64,000 bases of DNA from Colias croceus (lineage: Eukaryota; Arthropoda; Insecta; Lepidoptera; Pieridae): assembly GCF_905220415.1 (NCBI RefSeq), contig NC_059554.1, positions 5,357,001-5,421,000 of the forward strand, given 5' to 3'. Of this stretch, positions 23,772 to 37,026 are shown piece after piece. Under the pieces are notes generated by a model that did no database searches, had not been told where the DNA came from, and saw only the letters and a program-made list of their open reading frames with translations. The position numbers and the translations under genes are program-made. Position 1 is the first letter of the stretch; every line of letters starts with the position of its first letter.

Positions 23772-26453
23772 GATTGTTTCTTATCAAGTAATGTTTCTAC
23801 TGCCATTCTTTGTTATAAATTACATATATGAGATGGCTTTCTAAGTGACTTTACTTGCATATTGAGAAACATACTAAATTCTAGGAAGGAAATTAAAATT
23901 TTGCATACTTATGGGTATTTAATGACAGTACATTGACGTTGGGAATTGTTCTTACAAATAGATATTCAGATAATATATCTGTTTGTAAATGCTATTTTGA
24001 GTTATTGTAATCTGCGTATTCCCACTCCGTTCCAAATGTTAAATGTCACAAGCCTTCAAGTCTATGTGACTGAAATTTGAGTCCTTACTCTGCCATATTT
24101 ACTGGATATTAGTAGGGATACTTATTGGGTGGAGCCATTAATTAAGAGAAGAAGAAGAGTTAGTGTAATGTCAATGCACTGTTTTAAATGCTCATAGAGT
24201 TTGGAATTTCCTTTTAATTGATTCACGCTCACTTCATTACGCGTAGCGATGAAAATGAAAAATCAATTTATTAATAGAAATTAGTTACTGCGAAACCCAT
24301 AACTATTTACTGTCCATATGGGATGAAGATCAACTTATGAATATTGTGTAGGGCTGATTTTACAGTACGATTGCAATCTATGAAAATAACTCATAGTGAC
24401 ACTTGTGACATACGGTAGTTTAAAAATGAAATAGTGTGTAAATTTAATGTGAAAAACATGTGATTTTTTTATTGATTATTATTATAGTAAATCTTGAATT
24501 TAATGTGTTATTATTTATCGCGTTACAAAATGAGTGAGGACAGTTCTCATGGTTCATTATTTATTCGAAATCTTTAACTTAGTTACGACATCTACAGCAT
24601 TTACATCCAACAATATCCGATCCAGCATTTCATACCATTATCAAATGAACGGAAGAATTGTAACTGGCTTGAAAATTGGATAAAATTAAAGAAAGTAAGG
24701 ATGGCGTGAATCTGGTAGTTTCTCAAAAACTAATGGAAATTTTTACTATTCAGATGCAAATTATTATATTCATTATTTATTCTGTATGACGTAATGGCAT
24801 CATAACTGTCTAAAATATATAAAGACGAATGGTTGAACTTGTCTCAAATTGAATGTATTTTGGATATCGATTTGAAAAGGAGATTTTGTGGTCTTAGTAT
24901 TTAAATTTCCTTAAGTTCTTTGGAACTGCTTTCGAAAAGATTTCAAAATACATTCATAACTGTTAAATAGATAAAAAAGTTGGTAACATTTCTACAAAAA
25001 ACTATCTTCACACAGTGTATTGTATTTCAACCAAGTAATTACATTACTTTGTATTTCGCGTTAAAATCGATACAATATGATTAATTAGGAAAATATTACT
25101 TAACTAATAACAGATTGCAGCTTTTTTTCAATATAATGTATTTTTAAATTTTTGTATCAAATGTGCTTAGAATCTATCTACATAGTATTTGTTTTGACCA
25201 TATCAATTAAATATAATATTTAAAAATAACTTTAAGCCATTAGACCTTCCGATAGGGATGTGAATAAAAATTAATAAATATAATAAATATTCTCTTCTAT
25301 TAACTAATTTATTTGATATAATTTGTGTAATGGTAAACAAACATTAAAAAATAAAAACCTATTTATTATTCCGTAAAATATTACGTAAACACGAAAAAGT
25401 GTCTTAAAAAATCGTTAATTTTTTACTATGACCTATGAAAACGCGAATATTTTGAATCAAATTCAATGTTGTATTTTGTTATACTGAATCCAACATATAA
25501 AAAAAAATTATTTTAATTTACAAGCATGGGAAATAGAGTGTGAGAAGTATCTGCTTACGATTGTTAATCTCAGAATGAATATATTAAATAATCTTTATTT
25601 TTTTCAAAACCTTGATACCTAACCGTTCTCATTTGCACTTACAATGTATGCAATTCACCTGCCCTTCAAACATATCAGTTTTATTTAAATGACGTTTGAA
25701 AAAAATATTGATCTCTTAATTGCTTAACTACATAACAAACATATTTTGATGGTCACTTGAAATGATCTTCCCGCGATATGACAAACAAGTTTTCCAAAAT
25801 ATCTATGTTAGAAATTGTATAGACAAGTGTTCCAAAAGTATTTGTTGAATAATCTCGCTAGTTTGCAATTATTTGAATGGTAAAGTGCACAGTGACTGCG
25901 AGACAAAATTTATTATTATATACGTGGAATGAATTTGTCAGAAAAATTGTAAATACTGTTTTATGTAATACTTTATTTTTATTCTGTCAAAATCCACGTG
26001 TCTAATAGCATCCAGCCGTCAATTAGATTTATTATTACGTATCTTATATTCCTTGAAATGACTTCCCGTTGGTTATGATACAAAATTCTAGATAAAAGTA
26101 GACTGTAACAATAACTATTTTTTATCTGTCTAGGTGGATGACCATCATAAACTAATTTATACACAGAATTAAATTTATAATAGATTTACCTATTGGCAAG
26201 TTGTGTAATATAAATAAGCTTACAATAATGCTATTATTATGATGTCACTAGTTACGTAAGCAATATAAATATAAGGAAATACGATACGTGTGTTATTTAT
26301 TTGCTAAAATCCCTTTAACACCACAATCTCAAAGACACTAACACCTCAAAAAAAATCCACACAAATTTTCAAATAATTTAATGACTACATGACACAACTG
26401 AGAGGTCTTACATACAGCCCTATTCGCACACATATGAATAGAAAGAATACATA
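23772..26453. other. Intergenic AT-rich DNA between PP4R3 and CFAP36
   Basis: No open frame with coding character, no RNA gene and no clear repeat was recognised on either strand, apart from the CFAP36 3' end with AATAAA on the minus strand at 26296-26301. Confidence 0.5.
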
Positions 26454-28455
26454 TTAGAAAGTTCCATCAACAACTTCGGTTTTGAGTTTGGACGCTAGAG
26501 CCCGTCGTAGTTGCATTGCGTCGGGGGGCGGGGCCGGGGCGGACCCAGCTAGCGCCGCTTGTGCCATACGAGCTGATTTGGGCCTTTGCGCTTTTTGTGA
26601 GATTTCACCGCCTGTTAAAGTATAAAGAATCTTTAAAATAAAAAATTTCTTCGATTTTTTTGGTACATAAAATTTAAATTCTGAATTATAAATAATGTTA
26701 TAGAGAAAAGTAGCACAATTTGTAAACTACACAATAACAGTAGCGTTTCTTTATCACATGGTAATTTTATTAGAATGGGTCAGCCGTTTTACATTTTACA
26801 GAATTGAATTGGTTAGCTGAGATGGTTTCTGAATTAAGTGAAAATGATAAATCATGAGTGAATTTCCAATTTGTTTGGCGAGATATAATATTTTAAAATA
26901 TGTAATCGGATAGTAATTTCCTGTCATTGTTACCTCCAAACGAAGTTTCGGTCTCAACTGCATCGAGCTGCTTTTCACGGACCTGCTTCTTTAGCGCTAA
27001 CAACTTGTCGCGCTGTTGTTTTAGATATTCTTGGCGTGCTTTTAATTCTTCCTCAGATACCTGTGAACGAATGAATCAATTAATAATCAAATATAAAAAA
27101 AAAATTAATAGTTAAATTAGATTGAAGTTCACCTCGGTCTTTCTTGGCGCAGGTAAGGGAATAATACTCTGTTTAATTTTAGGTTTTTCCTCTTTCGGGG
27201 AATCTGCAAATGTAACACACTTCTCTTCTTTCTTCTCGAAACTATGAAGTTTGGATAAGAGTGTTTGTTTTTCTGCTATCACCTCTTCCGGGAGCACTGT
27301 TGGTTCATCCTTTACTTCGAAATCATCGAGCTGCAATCTACAGAAGAGAAAAAGTATAGGCAAGTATCATAATTGTTATAATTAATAATTTATTTATGTG
27401 CGAGTTACTTTTTTATTTCTATCATAACGTCATCATTATCCGGCCACTCCGCGCTTTCATCACTTCGCGACGAATCGAAGTCTTCAGTGTCGGTTGAGTA
27501 TAAACTTGGCATAGCACCATATCTTTTCTCAATGAGCTCTAAAGCCTAAAACACACAAACTATTTTTATATTTTATATACCTAGTACAATAATATATTAT
27601 TTTGTAAGTATTTTTATCACTTCATAAAACAACGTTCTCCACTGCGTCTCTCTTTCTGCAATAAACTCATTACCTACTCAAAAGCTACTGCAACGATTGT
27701 ATTTCTGTTTTCGTCATAACTGTACTGTAAATAATCAAATTGTTTTTCTAATACCTGAAGTTGTAACTCAACATTCTTATGAGTCATCATTTTAACAAAC
27801 ATCTCATAGTCGTTAGCCGCCCAAATTTGTTCAAAGAGCCTTTTATGAAAATAAGTCGGGAGACCAGCGAGATCACGGGCCGATAGTCGACATGCTGCTT
27901 CAAACTGATCAGCTGAGATACCAATATCATCCATAAAGGAACCAAGCATTACGTCCACCTGGATTATTATTAAATATCAGGTAGGTATAAAATAGTTTAA
28001 TAATTCATTAAAAGGACACTTCAAAGGTCTTACCAAATTTTTGTATTCGTCATGAATCTTTTTGTATTCAGGTCTATCGAGAACTTCCCCGTCGTCCGTT
28101 GGTTCAAATGCTTTCAAATAAAAAGATAGAAGATGCATCAAAAAACAAAGATAGAAAATGCAAGTACTTTGTCGCACCTCTGGTAAGTTCAATGGTTAGC
28201 GCTGTATGATTATGAAAGGACGGTGGGTTCGATGGAACAATGTGTTAAATACCTATTGTGAAATTAATAACTGATTCATAGGCATAGGTGTGACAATCTA
28301 GGATTTGAAAAGCAGATACGTTAAGGACAAAAATAAATATACTTACGAAGCGATTTTTCTTCTATAAATGTCTGTAGCGGAACATTCCACACTGGACCAT
28401 GTAGAAATCCGACAAGGGAATCGAATACCCAAGCATTATTATCTAAGTTTTCCAT
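26454..28455 (-). CDS. CFAP36: Cilia- and flagella-associated protein 36 (CCDC104), 7 exons
   Basis: A ciliary protein with an N-terminal BART-like fold; the human protein is known to bind ARL3. Exons in transcript order are 28455-28347, 28110-28034, 27958-27755, 27545-27409, 27337-27133, 27060-26934 and 26611-26454. Phases agree throughout and give 338 aa, against about 342 for the human protein. Residues 1-130 match the BART-like domain (WVFDSLVGFLHGPVW, EYKKIHDEYKNL, KNVELQLQ). A coiled-coil segment (KARQEYLKQQRDKLLALKKQ) and a C-terminal RRALASKLKTE follow, as in the family. The start ATG at 28453-28455 is the first in the exon. The frame of exon 3 runs on past its donor into intron sequence, but joining to 27545 restores the family match. 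Confidence 0.93.
28190..28250 (+). repeat. Possible decayed tRNA-derived SINE
   Basis: GTTCAATGGTTAGCGCTG followed by GGTGGGTTCGATGGAA looks like polymerase III A and B boxes. No cloverleaf pairing was found. It lies in the first intron of CFAP36. Confidence 0.25.
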
Positions 28456-28573
28456 ACCGAAGACTTAACTAATAGCACAAAATATAACAGTAACGCTCTA
28501 AGGACCTAGGAAACTGCAGCTTGAAAATGCGAGGTAATTTTCACCTTGACATTTGAATGTTATTTGTATTTTG

Positions 28574-28586
28574 GTTGCTAAGTTAC
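28574..28586 (+). promoter_or_regulatory. X-box-like RFX site upstream of CFAP36
   Basis: GTTGCTAAGTTAC matches the insect X-box pattern (RYYNYY, spacer, RRNRAC) with one mismatch. It lies about 120 bp upstream of the CFAP36 start codon. RFX factors are known to drive ciliary genes through such sites, often within a few hundred bp of the start. Confidence 0.4.
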
Positions 28587-28957
28587 GTCCACGTTACGTC
28601 CTTTATTTCGCAGAGAGTATTCACGCGATAATGACGCGGTAGGTATAGTCGGTAACCACAGGTCGCAACAATACTATCATACAATGCAATTATCTGCTCG
28701 CCCGGATCCGATCGGTATTATCGTAAGTTTTGTAAAGTGGAGAAAATTCAATTAACCAAAAATCATTTAAATCCGTGCATACTGACCGATGAGCGAGTGG
28801 AGATGTGGCTCTACCACGGGCGTCTACCACGCATCGTGTGGGGCGCCAAAAATGCAGAACGCAAAAGATAACACCTATCAATTTCATTATTTATACAAGA
28901 TGTATTTTGTTCATCTGGTTGGCATACCTATAGCAGAAATCACTAAAATATTCTAGG

Positions 28958-29003
28958 TTTAACCTTTGTCCAGCAGTGGACGTCCCACGGCTGAAACACG
29001 GTT
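28958..29003 (+). repeat. Retroelement 3' tail
   Basis: AACCTTTGTCCAGCAGTGGA followed by CGTCCCACGGCTGA, a wording common at the 3' ends of lepidopteran non-LTR elements. Confidence 0.5.
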
Positions 29004-29296
29004 TAAAAAATTATAAAATACCTATCTGAGAATTATTTGAATGCCTAGTTAAAGGGTCAATATAACGCGGCCGCCGCTGGCTGATAGTACCTATTATTAC
29101 CTACCACATTAGTACCTACCCATTTTTCGTTAGGTATATATCAGTGTCTAAATAAAAAATCCTAGGTCTAAGAACCAAAACTAATAATAATTTATAACTT
29201 CTGATACTTGACTGGTACCATACAAAAAAAATGTGTGCGTGTACTAGAGTAGGTACACACGTAAGAAGTGAAACTTAGATATAAGAAAAAGTTGGC

Positions 29297-29346
29297 GCGT
29301 AACGCAAAAATGTCACGCCTACGGCGTAACGCAGAAATGTCACGCC
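29297..29346. repeat. Two-copy 27-bp direct repeat
   Basis: GCGTAACGCAAAAATGTCAC and GCGTAACGCAGAAATGTCAC start at 29297 and 29324, with shared flanks. It lies between CFAP36 and PIGH, with no gene overlap. Confidence 0.7.
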
Positions 29347-29898
29347 TTTATTAATGATCTTCTTAACAATAATATTGTAACTATGTTCAAGAACCATGTA
29401 TGCTTGCATTGTACCATGTATGTCTCGTCTTATTAAAAAATATTTTGCAAATTTTTAGCACTGGCTCGAATCTGCGCAGAGGTCTAAAATAACAATATAC
29501 GGCGCTACAGTACCCCTCATAATCTCTTCCACAAAGAGTACTCCACATTTCCCAAATAATTTTTGTATGAAATATTAATTTAATTTTATGCTTTAAATAA
29601 CTATGCATAAAAAAATATTTTGTAGATTAGCACTCCGTACTTTAGAGGTATTTTTAAACTTCTTAACATCTGTCAATAAACCATCAAAGTCAATATGACA
29701 GGTGTCATTTTCCGTTTGTTATTGATTACATTGTTTTGATTTTGTTCTGAAAATTGGTACCTATATTGACTTGTTAAATTTAAAATTATGTATTGGGCGA
29801 AAATTAAAATACCATATAATATAATGTAGTTACTTGAAATACAAGTGCATTCTTCCCTAGTTCTAAAAGTAGTCAATTCAACGTGGTTTCCCCTGAAA

Positions 29899-31527
29899 AT
29901 GTGTTCAGACCTCGGTTCAGACAATGAAAATCATGCTGAAAATGTCAATGGCTTTCGTATCTCACTTAAAGTCGAAAGACGAAATGTAGCCCCGCTCTCT
30001 CAACGTTATACTATATCCTATAAGAACAAGGAACGAAATTCATCTTGGCCTATAAAGTCATTGTTCCTTGCTATATTATTTAATATTATAGGTTTTAGTT
30101 ATGTTCGTATAAGTTTAACTACATCCCTGGTTATTTTTATTGTAATAGCTTTTTTGATATTCTTTTGGGTAACACACACCGTTAAGGAAGGTACGTTTTT
30201 TTTACTTGAAACTTGATTAAGTATAATTTAATTTATGTATTTATTTTGTACACATGCATTATTGTTTTCAGAAAGTGTATTAGTGATACCCACTGTGTGT
30301 ATTCAAAGCTCTGTCAAGTTTGTAGTTGGTAGCGAGGATAACTACATTCCGTGGTCTAATATTGATGATATCATTATAAATGAAGTTGTGAAAATGGTAG
30401 GTATAACTATTTTATATTTATTATTTACTGATCTTTATTGTAATGTTACAAGTGCGTTGAGTTAGATGTACAATATGAAAAGTTGTGTTTGGAGGCGAGA
30501 TAGCCTGTGTGTCCATACTTTCTTTAATTCAATAATACCACATGTTTGTATTTTTTTTAATGTAGTTGTGTAAAAATTATTAAAATTGTATGTGACTGAT
30601 CATATTTTTTCTACAGTGGGCATACAACTGACTTTTTGATTATGTCACCTGTAATTGTATTTCAAATTTCTATATTAAAGGGCCGATTTTTCAATCCATA
30701 GTTAAAACTATAAACAACAAACAAGCTCAATAAAGTGTTACACAATATAATATTTAAATGTCAAGAAATACAATATTATTAAAAAAAATTATAATTGTAT
30801 GTTTTCAGAATCGAGTTTTATTCTTTCTTACAATTCTAGTCAAAACCAACGAAGGAGAAGGAGGAACTAAATTATTACCATTATTTAAAGTAAGTGAGAA
30901 TTTTCCGTGTAGATTTGCCTTATACGGTATGCCTCTTCGTTAAGAATAAATGAATTTAATTAAAAAACATTCTAGTTAGTAGTGGAACAAGGCAAAAGAT
31001 TTAGGCATTGTATTATGAACATTGTATGCTCAGAAAGTCAAAACACAAAATAGGTAGTCATAATTGCTGAATGTTAGTAGTGCAATAAAAACAACATGGT
31101 TGAACTGTCTAACAACCGCCTGAAATCTAAAAATTAAAATACTCTACTGGAATATTTTTACATGCATCATATTCTCTTTATATTTATCATATCTAATATC
31201 TATGCTAATATTATAAAGCTGAATAGTTTGTTTGTATGAACGCGCTAATCTCAGGAACTACTGGTCCGATTTGAAAAATTCTTTCGGTGTTAGATAGCCC
31301 ATTTATCGAGGAAGGCTACAACCAACAGGAGTGGAGCCACGGGGGTGAAACCGCGCGGAGCAGCTAGTTTATCATATAACTAATATAATGTTGTGTTAAT
31401 TATGTTTCAGTACACAAAACCAAGGTTGATGATGTTACAAGTGATATATAATCAGATGCAAACTCTGCTTTTGGAGTCGAGAAATAAATTCACAGGGTCC
31501 GGTGATTCTTCGTCAATAGTGTTGTAA
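29899..31527 (+). CDS. PIGH: PIG-H, subunit of GPI-N-acetylglucosaminyltransferase (4 exons)
   Basis: Part of the endoplasmic-reticulum complex that transfers GlcNAc from UDP-GlcNAc to phosphatidylinositol, the first step of GPI-anchor synthesis. Exons are 29899-30190, 30272-30396, 30809-30889 and 31411-31527. Phases agree and give 204 aa, against 188 in human. A polar N-terminus is followed by a hydrophobic hairpin at about residues 54-91 (SLFLAILFNIIGF and LVIFIVIAFLIFFW). The conserved soluble part has ESVLVIPTVCIQ, DDIIINEVVKM and LLPLFKYTKPRL. The ATG at 29899 is the first in frame; the frame is open upstream but has no ATG there. AATAAA is at 31594-31599. The third intron carries a Helitron-like insertion. 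Confidence 0.9.
31199..31367 (+). mobile_element. Helitron-like element in the last PIGH intron
   Basis: Starts TCTATGCTAATATTATAAAG and ends GGAGCAGCTAG before T, with GTGGAGCCACGGGGGTGAAA inside. A copy in the opposite orientation is at 39844-40035. Confidence 0.7.
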
Positions 31528-32639
31528 ATAGTTTCACATTATAATGTTATATCATTCCAAAGATATGTTTGTGTATTGTTTTTCTTTATTATTAATAAAT
31601 GATAGACAATATGTTTCTCTTATTTCTCTCCTATAGTGAAGTCAGGGGTGAAACTTCTGCAAAATAAACCTAATATGAATCTATGAATTAATGTAATACA
31701 ATTAAGACATAATATTATGTCTTCATCGGATTATTATTGATTTTGCTGTACACTCCCCTATTTGCATTTTATTTTTGATATTGTAACCACGCTAAGTGTT
31801 TTAAATTGTCCTGGGGTGTACAATACAGAATTTTTCGTTAATTCATTCACGTTTATTTATAAAAGTATTATTAAAGTACTTTTTGTGTATTACCTATGTC
31901 AAATGTATCAGGCTCTCAGGATTGTCTAAAAAAACATTCTGCTTTCTTTTGAATAACTATATTAATTAGTTAGTTGCATGATATTATATTCAATTATTCA
32001 ATATAAAAGAAAAAAAAAACAATGGAAAGAAACGAGTAAATTATAAACCCAGCCAGTTTATAATATTATAATATAATGTATTCTAAGGTGCGCGAATGCT
32101 TGTGTTTGCCTATTTTTATAATCTCTATGCATCGTACACTTCGCACCTTTTTCGAACTTATTATTTCGTCAATATCGTTATTCGTTATATGCCATATAGG
32201 TATGCGCATTAGAGTAAGTTCTATATTTCATTCATTGATTAACGCACTTTTAAAAGCACATAATATATAATCGTGAATAATAATCGTAATCTTGTAGGAT
32301 AATAATTGAGAGAGCCACGTATTATGCAAGCAGGTATCTATTATAAGGGAATCCATCCTAGTTCTATTTCCGTTTTGCCCGACGCGTACCTAAATGACAA
32401 AGATTTCAAAGAGGCTATGTAGTATTACGTGACGTTCTATTATTCAAAGGTAACTTTTAACCTTAACTTTTAATGATGTAATTTTTATTTTTAGCTCTTA
32501 TATTTGGGTCATTAAATGGCTAAACAATAAGGGAATCGTATACCGCTAAAAAGTATATAATAAATTGCTTAGCCTTCTGAGTGTTGTGGCCTGTGGTTAA
32601 TTATTATTATATGAGTGAATGTAATAATGTCGGTTTCGT

Positions 32640-32917
32640 AACATGAGTTCGAATCGCAAAGACTCCGATGGCTCGGCCATGTAGAAAGAATGGGGGAAGA
32701 TCGAGCAGCTAAACGAGCGTATCTGGGACGGCCATCTGGACGCCGTCGGGTTGGGCGTCCTAGGTACCGCTGGAAAGACGAAATCGCCAAAGACCTGCGC
32801 ACCCTCCAAATCGAAAACTGGCACGAGATGGCGCAGGATAGAGTAAAATGGAGGCTCTTATTATCGGAGGCCAAGACTCACTTTGGGTCCCTGCGCCACT
32901 CCAGTAAGTAAGTAAGA
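32640..32917 (+). mobile_element. Non-LTR retrotransposon ORF2 C-terminal fragment
   Basis: Encodes RLRWLGHVERMGEDRAAKR, then GRRRVGRPRYRWKDEIAKDL, then WHEMAQDRVKWRLL. This is the conserved C-terminal stretch after the reverse transcriptase in many insect non-LTR elements. It ends with a stop and a TAAG repeat, the usual short tandem tail. Only the 3' end is present, consistent with 5' truncation on insertion. Confidence 0.8.
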
Positions 32918-33058
32918 GTGAATGTAATTACATCAAAAGAGATCATATGAATAGGTACAGGCGGAAACTACTATAAAATATAATTATATCCCCCATCCCC
33001 ATGATGTTTTGTTTGCTTATTATCAAATTTAATCAAAATTGTTTGTGGTTTTGGTGAA

Positions 33059-33118
33059 ACATGTTTTTATTGTCACTCCTATGGATTTACCCATAGGAGT
33101 AACAATAAAAATATGTTT
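33059..33118. repeat. 60-bp hairpin
   Basis: Arms ATGTTTTTATTGTCACTCCT and AGGAGTAACAATAAAAATAT are inverted, with a loop of about 15 bp. It looks like a miniature foldback element. Confidence 0.6.
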
Positions 33119-34236
33119 TTACCTTGACTTGAGTAATAATATCTACGAAAATATAGCGTTTAGTTCCCTAAAGACATCATTTTTATTCGTAGCAGTAGTG
33201 AGTAGTCACTGTACGGATTTCCACAAACAAAACGCTGCAATTTGGTGTAGGTAGCCCAATTTGTTCTGAGCTTGTTTCTCGCACTGAATATTGCCAAAAC
33301 AGGACTGGCGCTCGCACGGTCCATTGGATTCCCGTAACGCCCGTAACGATATGTACGTACTATGTTGCCGTTGGTGCAATTACGGAGCTCCAATCCAAAT
33401 GAACACCTCCATATTTCGCTCACGATTTCTTTATTGAAATATTATATTTGGCATTTCTATTTCCATGTTCTCATGTATGTTGCTATTGTTTTGTAAAAGA
33501 AGAAAAAAGCACCGTGTAACAGACATGCGCTGCTATTTTAAGACTACCTAGCTATAAACTATCTTTGCACCGAAGTTCATTCAAATCCGTTGAACCGTTT
33601 TGGTTTAAATAGGTAGGCACTAGTATATTATTTACTGTAAAACTTAACATTATCCGTCGCCTCTAGGATAAACGTGATCTATATTAAATTTCGTATAAGA
33701 AACAGTAGCAGACGTCGCTCATGAAAATTTAATGTATCACGTGTGAGTAGGATAAAGGTGCGTAATATGAACCGATTTAAGAACCCTTATTCTAAATGTA
33801 AAAGGACGTCGCGTAAACTTACTAAAACTTACACGTCTAAATTGTTTCATATAATGTTTAAGAAAATGTTTTATTAATAGGCGTAGGTCTTTCTATATTA
33901 TACCTACGATTCAACTACAATATAAGCATCTTAATATCTAAAGTTGAAAGGAAAATCCTATTTTACCTTAATTTAGGATGAAATGTTATGAATTTATCTG
34001 CAAGAAATACCTACTTAGATAAACTTCAACCAAAAACGTCGTTCGTTCGTAGCTTACTCGTAGAGGATGTTTTTATTTTTAATATCTAATCAAAATCAAA
34101 AATAGGAATCTAATCTATACATACATACATATTATAATAAATCTGTAGAAGGGTCAATTCTGTACATTGAAAAAAATGAAAAAATAAATAGGAGGGGGTG
34201 TTATTGGATCGATACCTACCAAACCCAAATATGAGA

Positions 34237-34460
34237 TTAAAATTTTTTTTTGTCTGTCTGTCTGTATGTGCAGACATCACGTGAAAACTAACGGTTCGAT
34301 TTCGATGAAACTTGGTATAATTATATTGGTATATAATATATATATATACTGGACGTAATATAGGATCATTTTTATCTTGGAAAAATACGTGGAAAAAAAA
34401 ATTAATTTTTCGGTTTTATCCATAGACGTTGTTCTGTAGAACCGCGAACACACGTTGCGT
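34237..34460 (+). repeat. Dispersed lepidopteran repeat
   Basis: Contains TTGTCTGTCTGTCTGTATGT and ACTAACGGTTCGATTTCGAT, the wording of a widespread lepidopteran element. Its ends are not clear. Confidence 0.4.
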
Positions 34461-36582
34461 TACCCGCAGTGGATTCTTTTTTTTATAAGATAGGTATCTT
34501 AACTATCTTACTTGACTTCTGAGCTGTGGAAAAAAATAAAGAAAAGATAACAATCAGTTATTTTAGGCCGTAGAATGAAGTTGACATATTGTATATTATC
34601 TTCGAAAGGGCGGATTTTATTAAGGAGGATACGCTGTTTGCATTGCAAAAAGCTGTACCTGTAAACTGCTGATTGATTGCGCTGTCTTCACGCACACAAT
34701 CTATATGCAAATTTTGTAGCGGTGCGATTTTTTCGGGTCTCATCCTTATTATGTTAATCTAGGTCAACTGTAATATCCGATGGGAGCGCCCTAAAGGGAA
34801 TGTTCTTCACGGTTGTATCGGCTGAAAGATTATGGAACGGTACACCCTCAAGTGGAATAGAAAATTGTCTGCTACAAAATTGTTATTAGAAGTAGTAATG
34901 ATCCAATATAATTATGATAAGAGTCTATTTCGATTTAAGATTTTCATATATTAGAAAAAGTAGGTACGTACTCCTATTTTATAACGCGATGGAGGCTAAT
35001 TACATTACCTAGTTACCTAATACTTTTGTATTTTATGTTACACTACAAAATATGAGATTCCTACATTGTATGAATACCTAGGTATGCTGCATTTTAGCCG
35101 CCTTATTGGACCCATAAGGATATCTACCAATGTTCTGATGATTAAACCTATCAACGAAGTTGTGAATAAAATGGGGGGTTGTATTTCCTTATTTACCTTT
35201 ATTACGTCGCACATTGCCAGTGAACGTACCTTTGCAACTAAGTCCCCGAAAATCATTACCTTCCCAACAACAGAGTCTCGTTACAATCAGAAATAAAGAC
35301 ACGTTACAAAAGTTTCCCGCTAACCAAAGTTTCTTCCCTGGGGTTATTACTTTGACAGTTCGCTTTAAGTTAAGACCTTATAAATAGGGTTCCCCGTGGA
35401 AGAAATAGCGAGATTACCGAGTGTTTTTCATGATTGTAAAAGGTCCCTTCAGGAGCTGTATGAGTTGGTAAACTATTTCACCTGTTACAGTTATAATATT
35501 GAGCGCGAATTGTTTTGATATTTTACTATTTAGTAAAGGCTGTGGTAGAGGTTTAAATGAGTAGGTAGGTATATAGAAGTATGGTAGATCAATTTGTAAT
35601 TTTCATATTGTATTTAATAATCTCAGGTAAAGAGAATAACGGATTCTTTCATTACATCTTACTTATCTAAGAATTATAACACTGTTAGAGTACCTACATG
35701 TGGGACATGGGCGGAAAAACCTGAGAATATACTTACAAAAAAATGTAGGTATTGATACATTGAGTATGACGATAAGGTATATACCTACTTCGTATGGCAA
35801 TGTCACGCGTCGTAAATGAGTGCTAAAAGTTACAAACAAATATACATTAGCTTATAAATATAACCTAAAGTGAATATTTTATTATAGGTATGTATATAAT
35901 GGACATATAAAATACGCCGCTAATAAATTAAACACAATATTTTATGCCGTAACTTGGTTAAAACTTTAAATATCATATTTTTAAATAAGTGTAATAAAAG
36001 TTATACTCGGCTGCAGTGCGGCAACCCCGAGGGAAATCACTAGCTTCAGTAATTATATGTTTTGTCTCCGCGGCAGTTCTTTTGATGCGGCCTGACGACT
36101 AAGCAATTCTCTGGATTGTTAATATTTTAACCTTGTTACTTTATAAATATTCTATAAAAATGGTTCAATGTACAAAAGAAGTTGAGTCTATATATTCCAA
36201 GAATCGTATTCGTTCACTTATTTATAGCCAGATAATATAATCGTTGACAGTAGGTACTTTTAGAGCAGGCTTTTGGTAAATTTAAAGCATTTCATTTAGG
36301 TATGCACGAGTCTAATTACCTAGTACTTAGAATACATTTACTTACGCTTTATTCAATTAATATGAAAAACCTGGTGGGTAATTGATTAAAATACAAGTAT
36401 TTAATCATAATGTTACAAAAATAAAACACACAATTTATAATATTCAATACAATTTTATTTATATAATTGCAATACATTTTAAATACGTTATTATTTCACT
36501 TAATATAAATTCAACCACAAGAAACAAACCCAATCAAAAATAAGCTTTAATTAAAATTAGTGACAGTTATCATAGAAATTAG

Positions 36583-37026
36583 TTAGTTATTCTTTTTGGG
36601 CATGAGCGTTGATCGGCGCGAGGGCGAAAATTCCAATTCAGCACTAGGTTGCTTTTTAGCCGTTTCAATTTTGTCAGCATATTTGAATCGCATATTGCCT
36701 GAATTCATACTATTTGAAGCAGATGCTATAATGGAAGCTACCGTGTTAGCTGGGTGCGGCAATTCCGGAATTTGCGAGACGTAATAATTTCGAAGTTCCT
36801 GCCTTTCATCTACATGTTCAATATCACTTACGTTTGTTTCCATGGTGGTTGAGGTGGCATCATCGCTCGGGAGCGTGGAATTGCACATCGTTTCGAGTGT
36901 GGAATCGAGTGGGCCATCCCGATTTTGATAGTACGAGAAGCGCAGATGTGAATAGTCATCAATAAAGAATTCGCCGCCACCTGATAAAGTCGATTCGTTA
37001 GATGTCTTAACATTTTTATGACTCAT
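36583..37026 (-). CDS. Uncharacterised 147-aa protein (single exon)
   Basis: I do not recognise this protein. The frame runs from ATG at 37024-37026 to a stop at 36583 without interruption. It is polar and serine-rich, with no signal peptide or membrane segment. Notable stretches are GGGEFFIDDYSHLRFSYYQN near the start, HVDERQELRNYYVSQIPELP in the middle and SPSRRSTLMPKK at the end. An AATAAA on the minus strand at 36454-36459 is well placed. Base composition is richer in GC than the surrounding DNA, which supports coding. It could be a lineage-restricted gene, one exon of a larger gene, or a retrocopy. No splice partner was found. Confidence 0.55.
   Translation of the reverse strand: MSHKNVKTSNESTLSGGGEFFIDDYSHLRFSYYQNRDGPLDSTLETMCNSTLPSDDATSTTMETNVSDIEHVDERQELRNYYVSQIPELPHPANTVASIIASASNSMNSGNMRFKYADKIETAKKQPSAELEFSPSRRSTLMPKKNN

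Larger units (their letters stand above)
31600..36453. other. Repeat-rich interval with no gene seen
   Basis: Contains the non-LTR fragment at 32640-32917, the hairpin at 33059-33118 and the dispersed repeat at 34237-34460. No spliced or intact gene was recognised on either strand. The open frames between 32076 and 35296 lack any family resemblance or splice context. Confidence 0.5.

Noticed and set aside
28190..28250. tRNA gene
   Set aside because: A/B-box-like words are present but no cloverleaf or acceptor stem pairs.
32569..32874. Antisense frames over the non-LTR fragment
   Set aside because: The plus-strand frame has the conserved retroelement residues; the minus frames are shadows.
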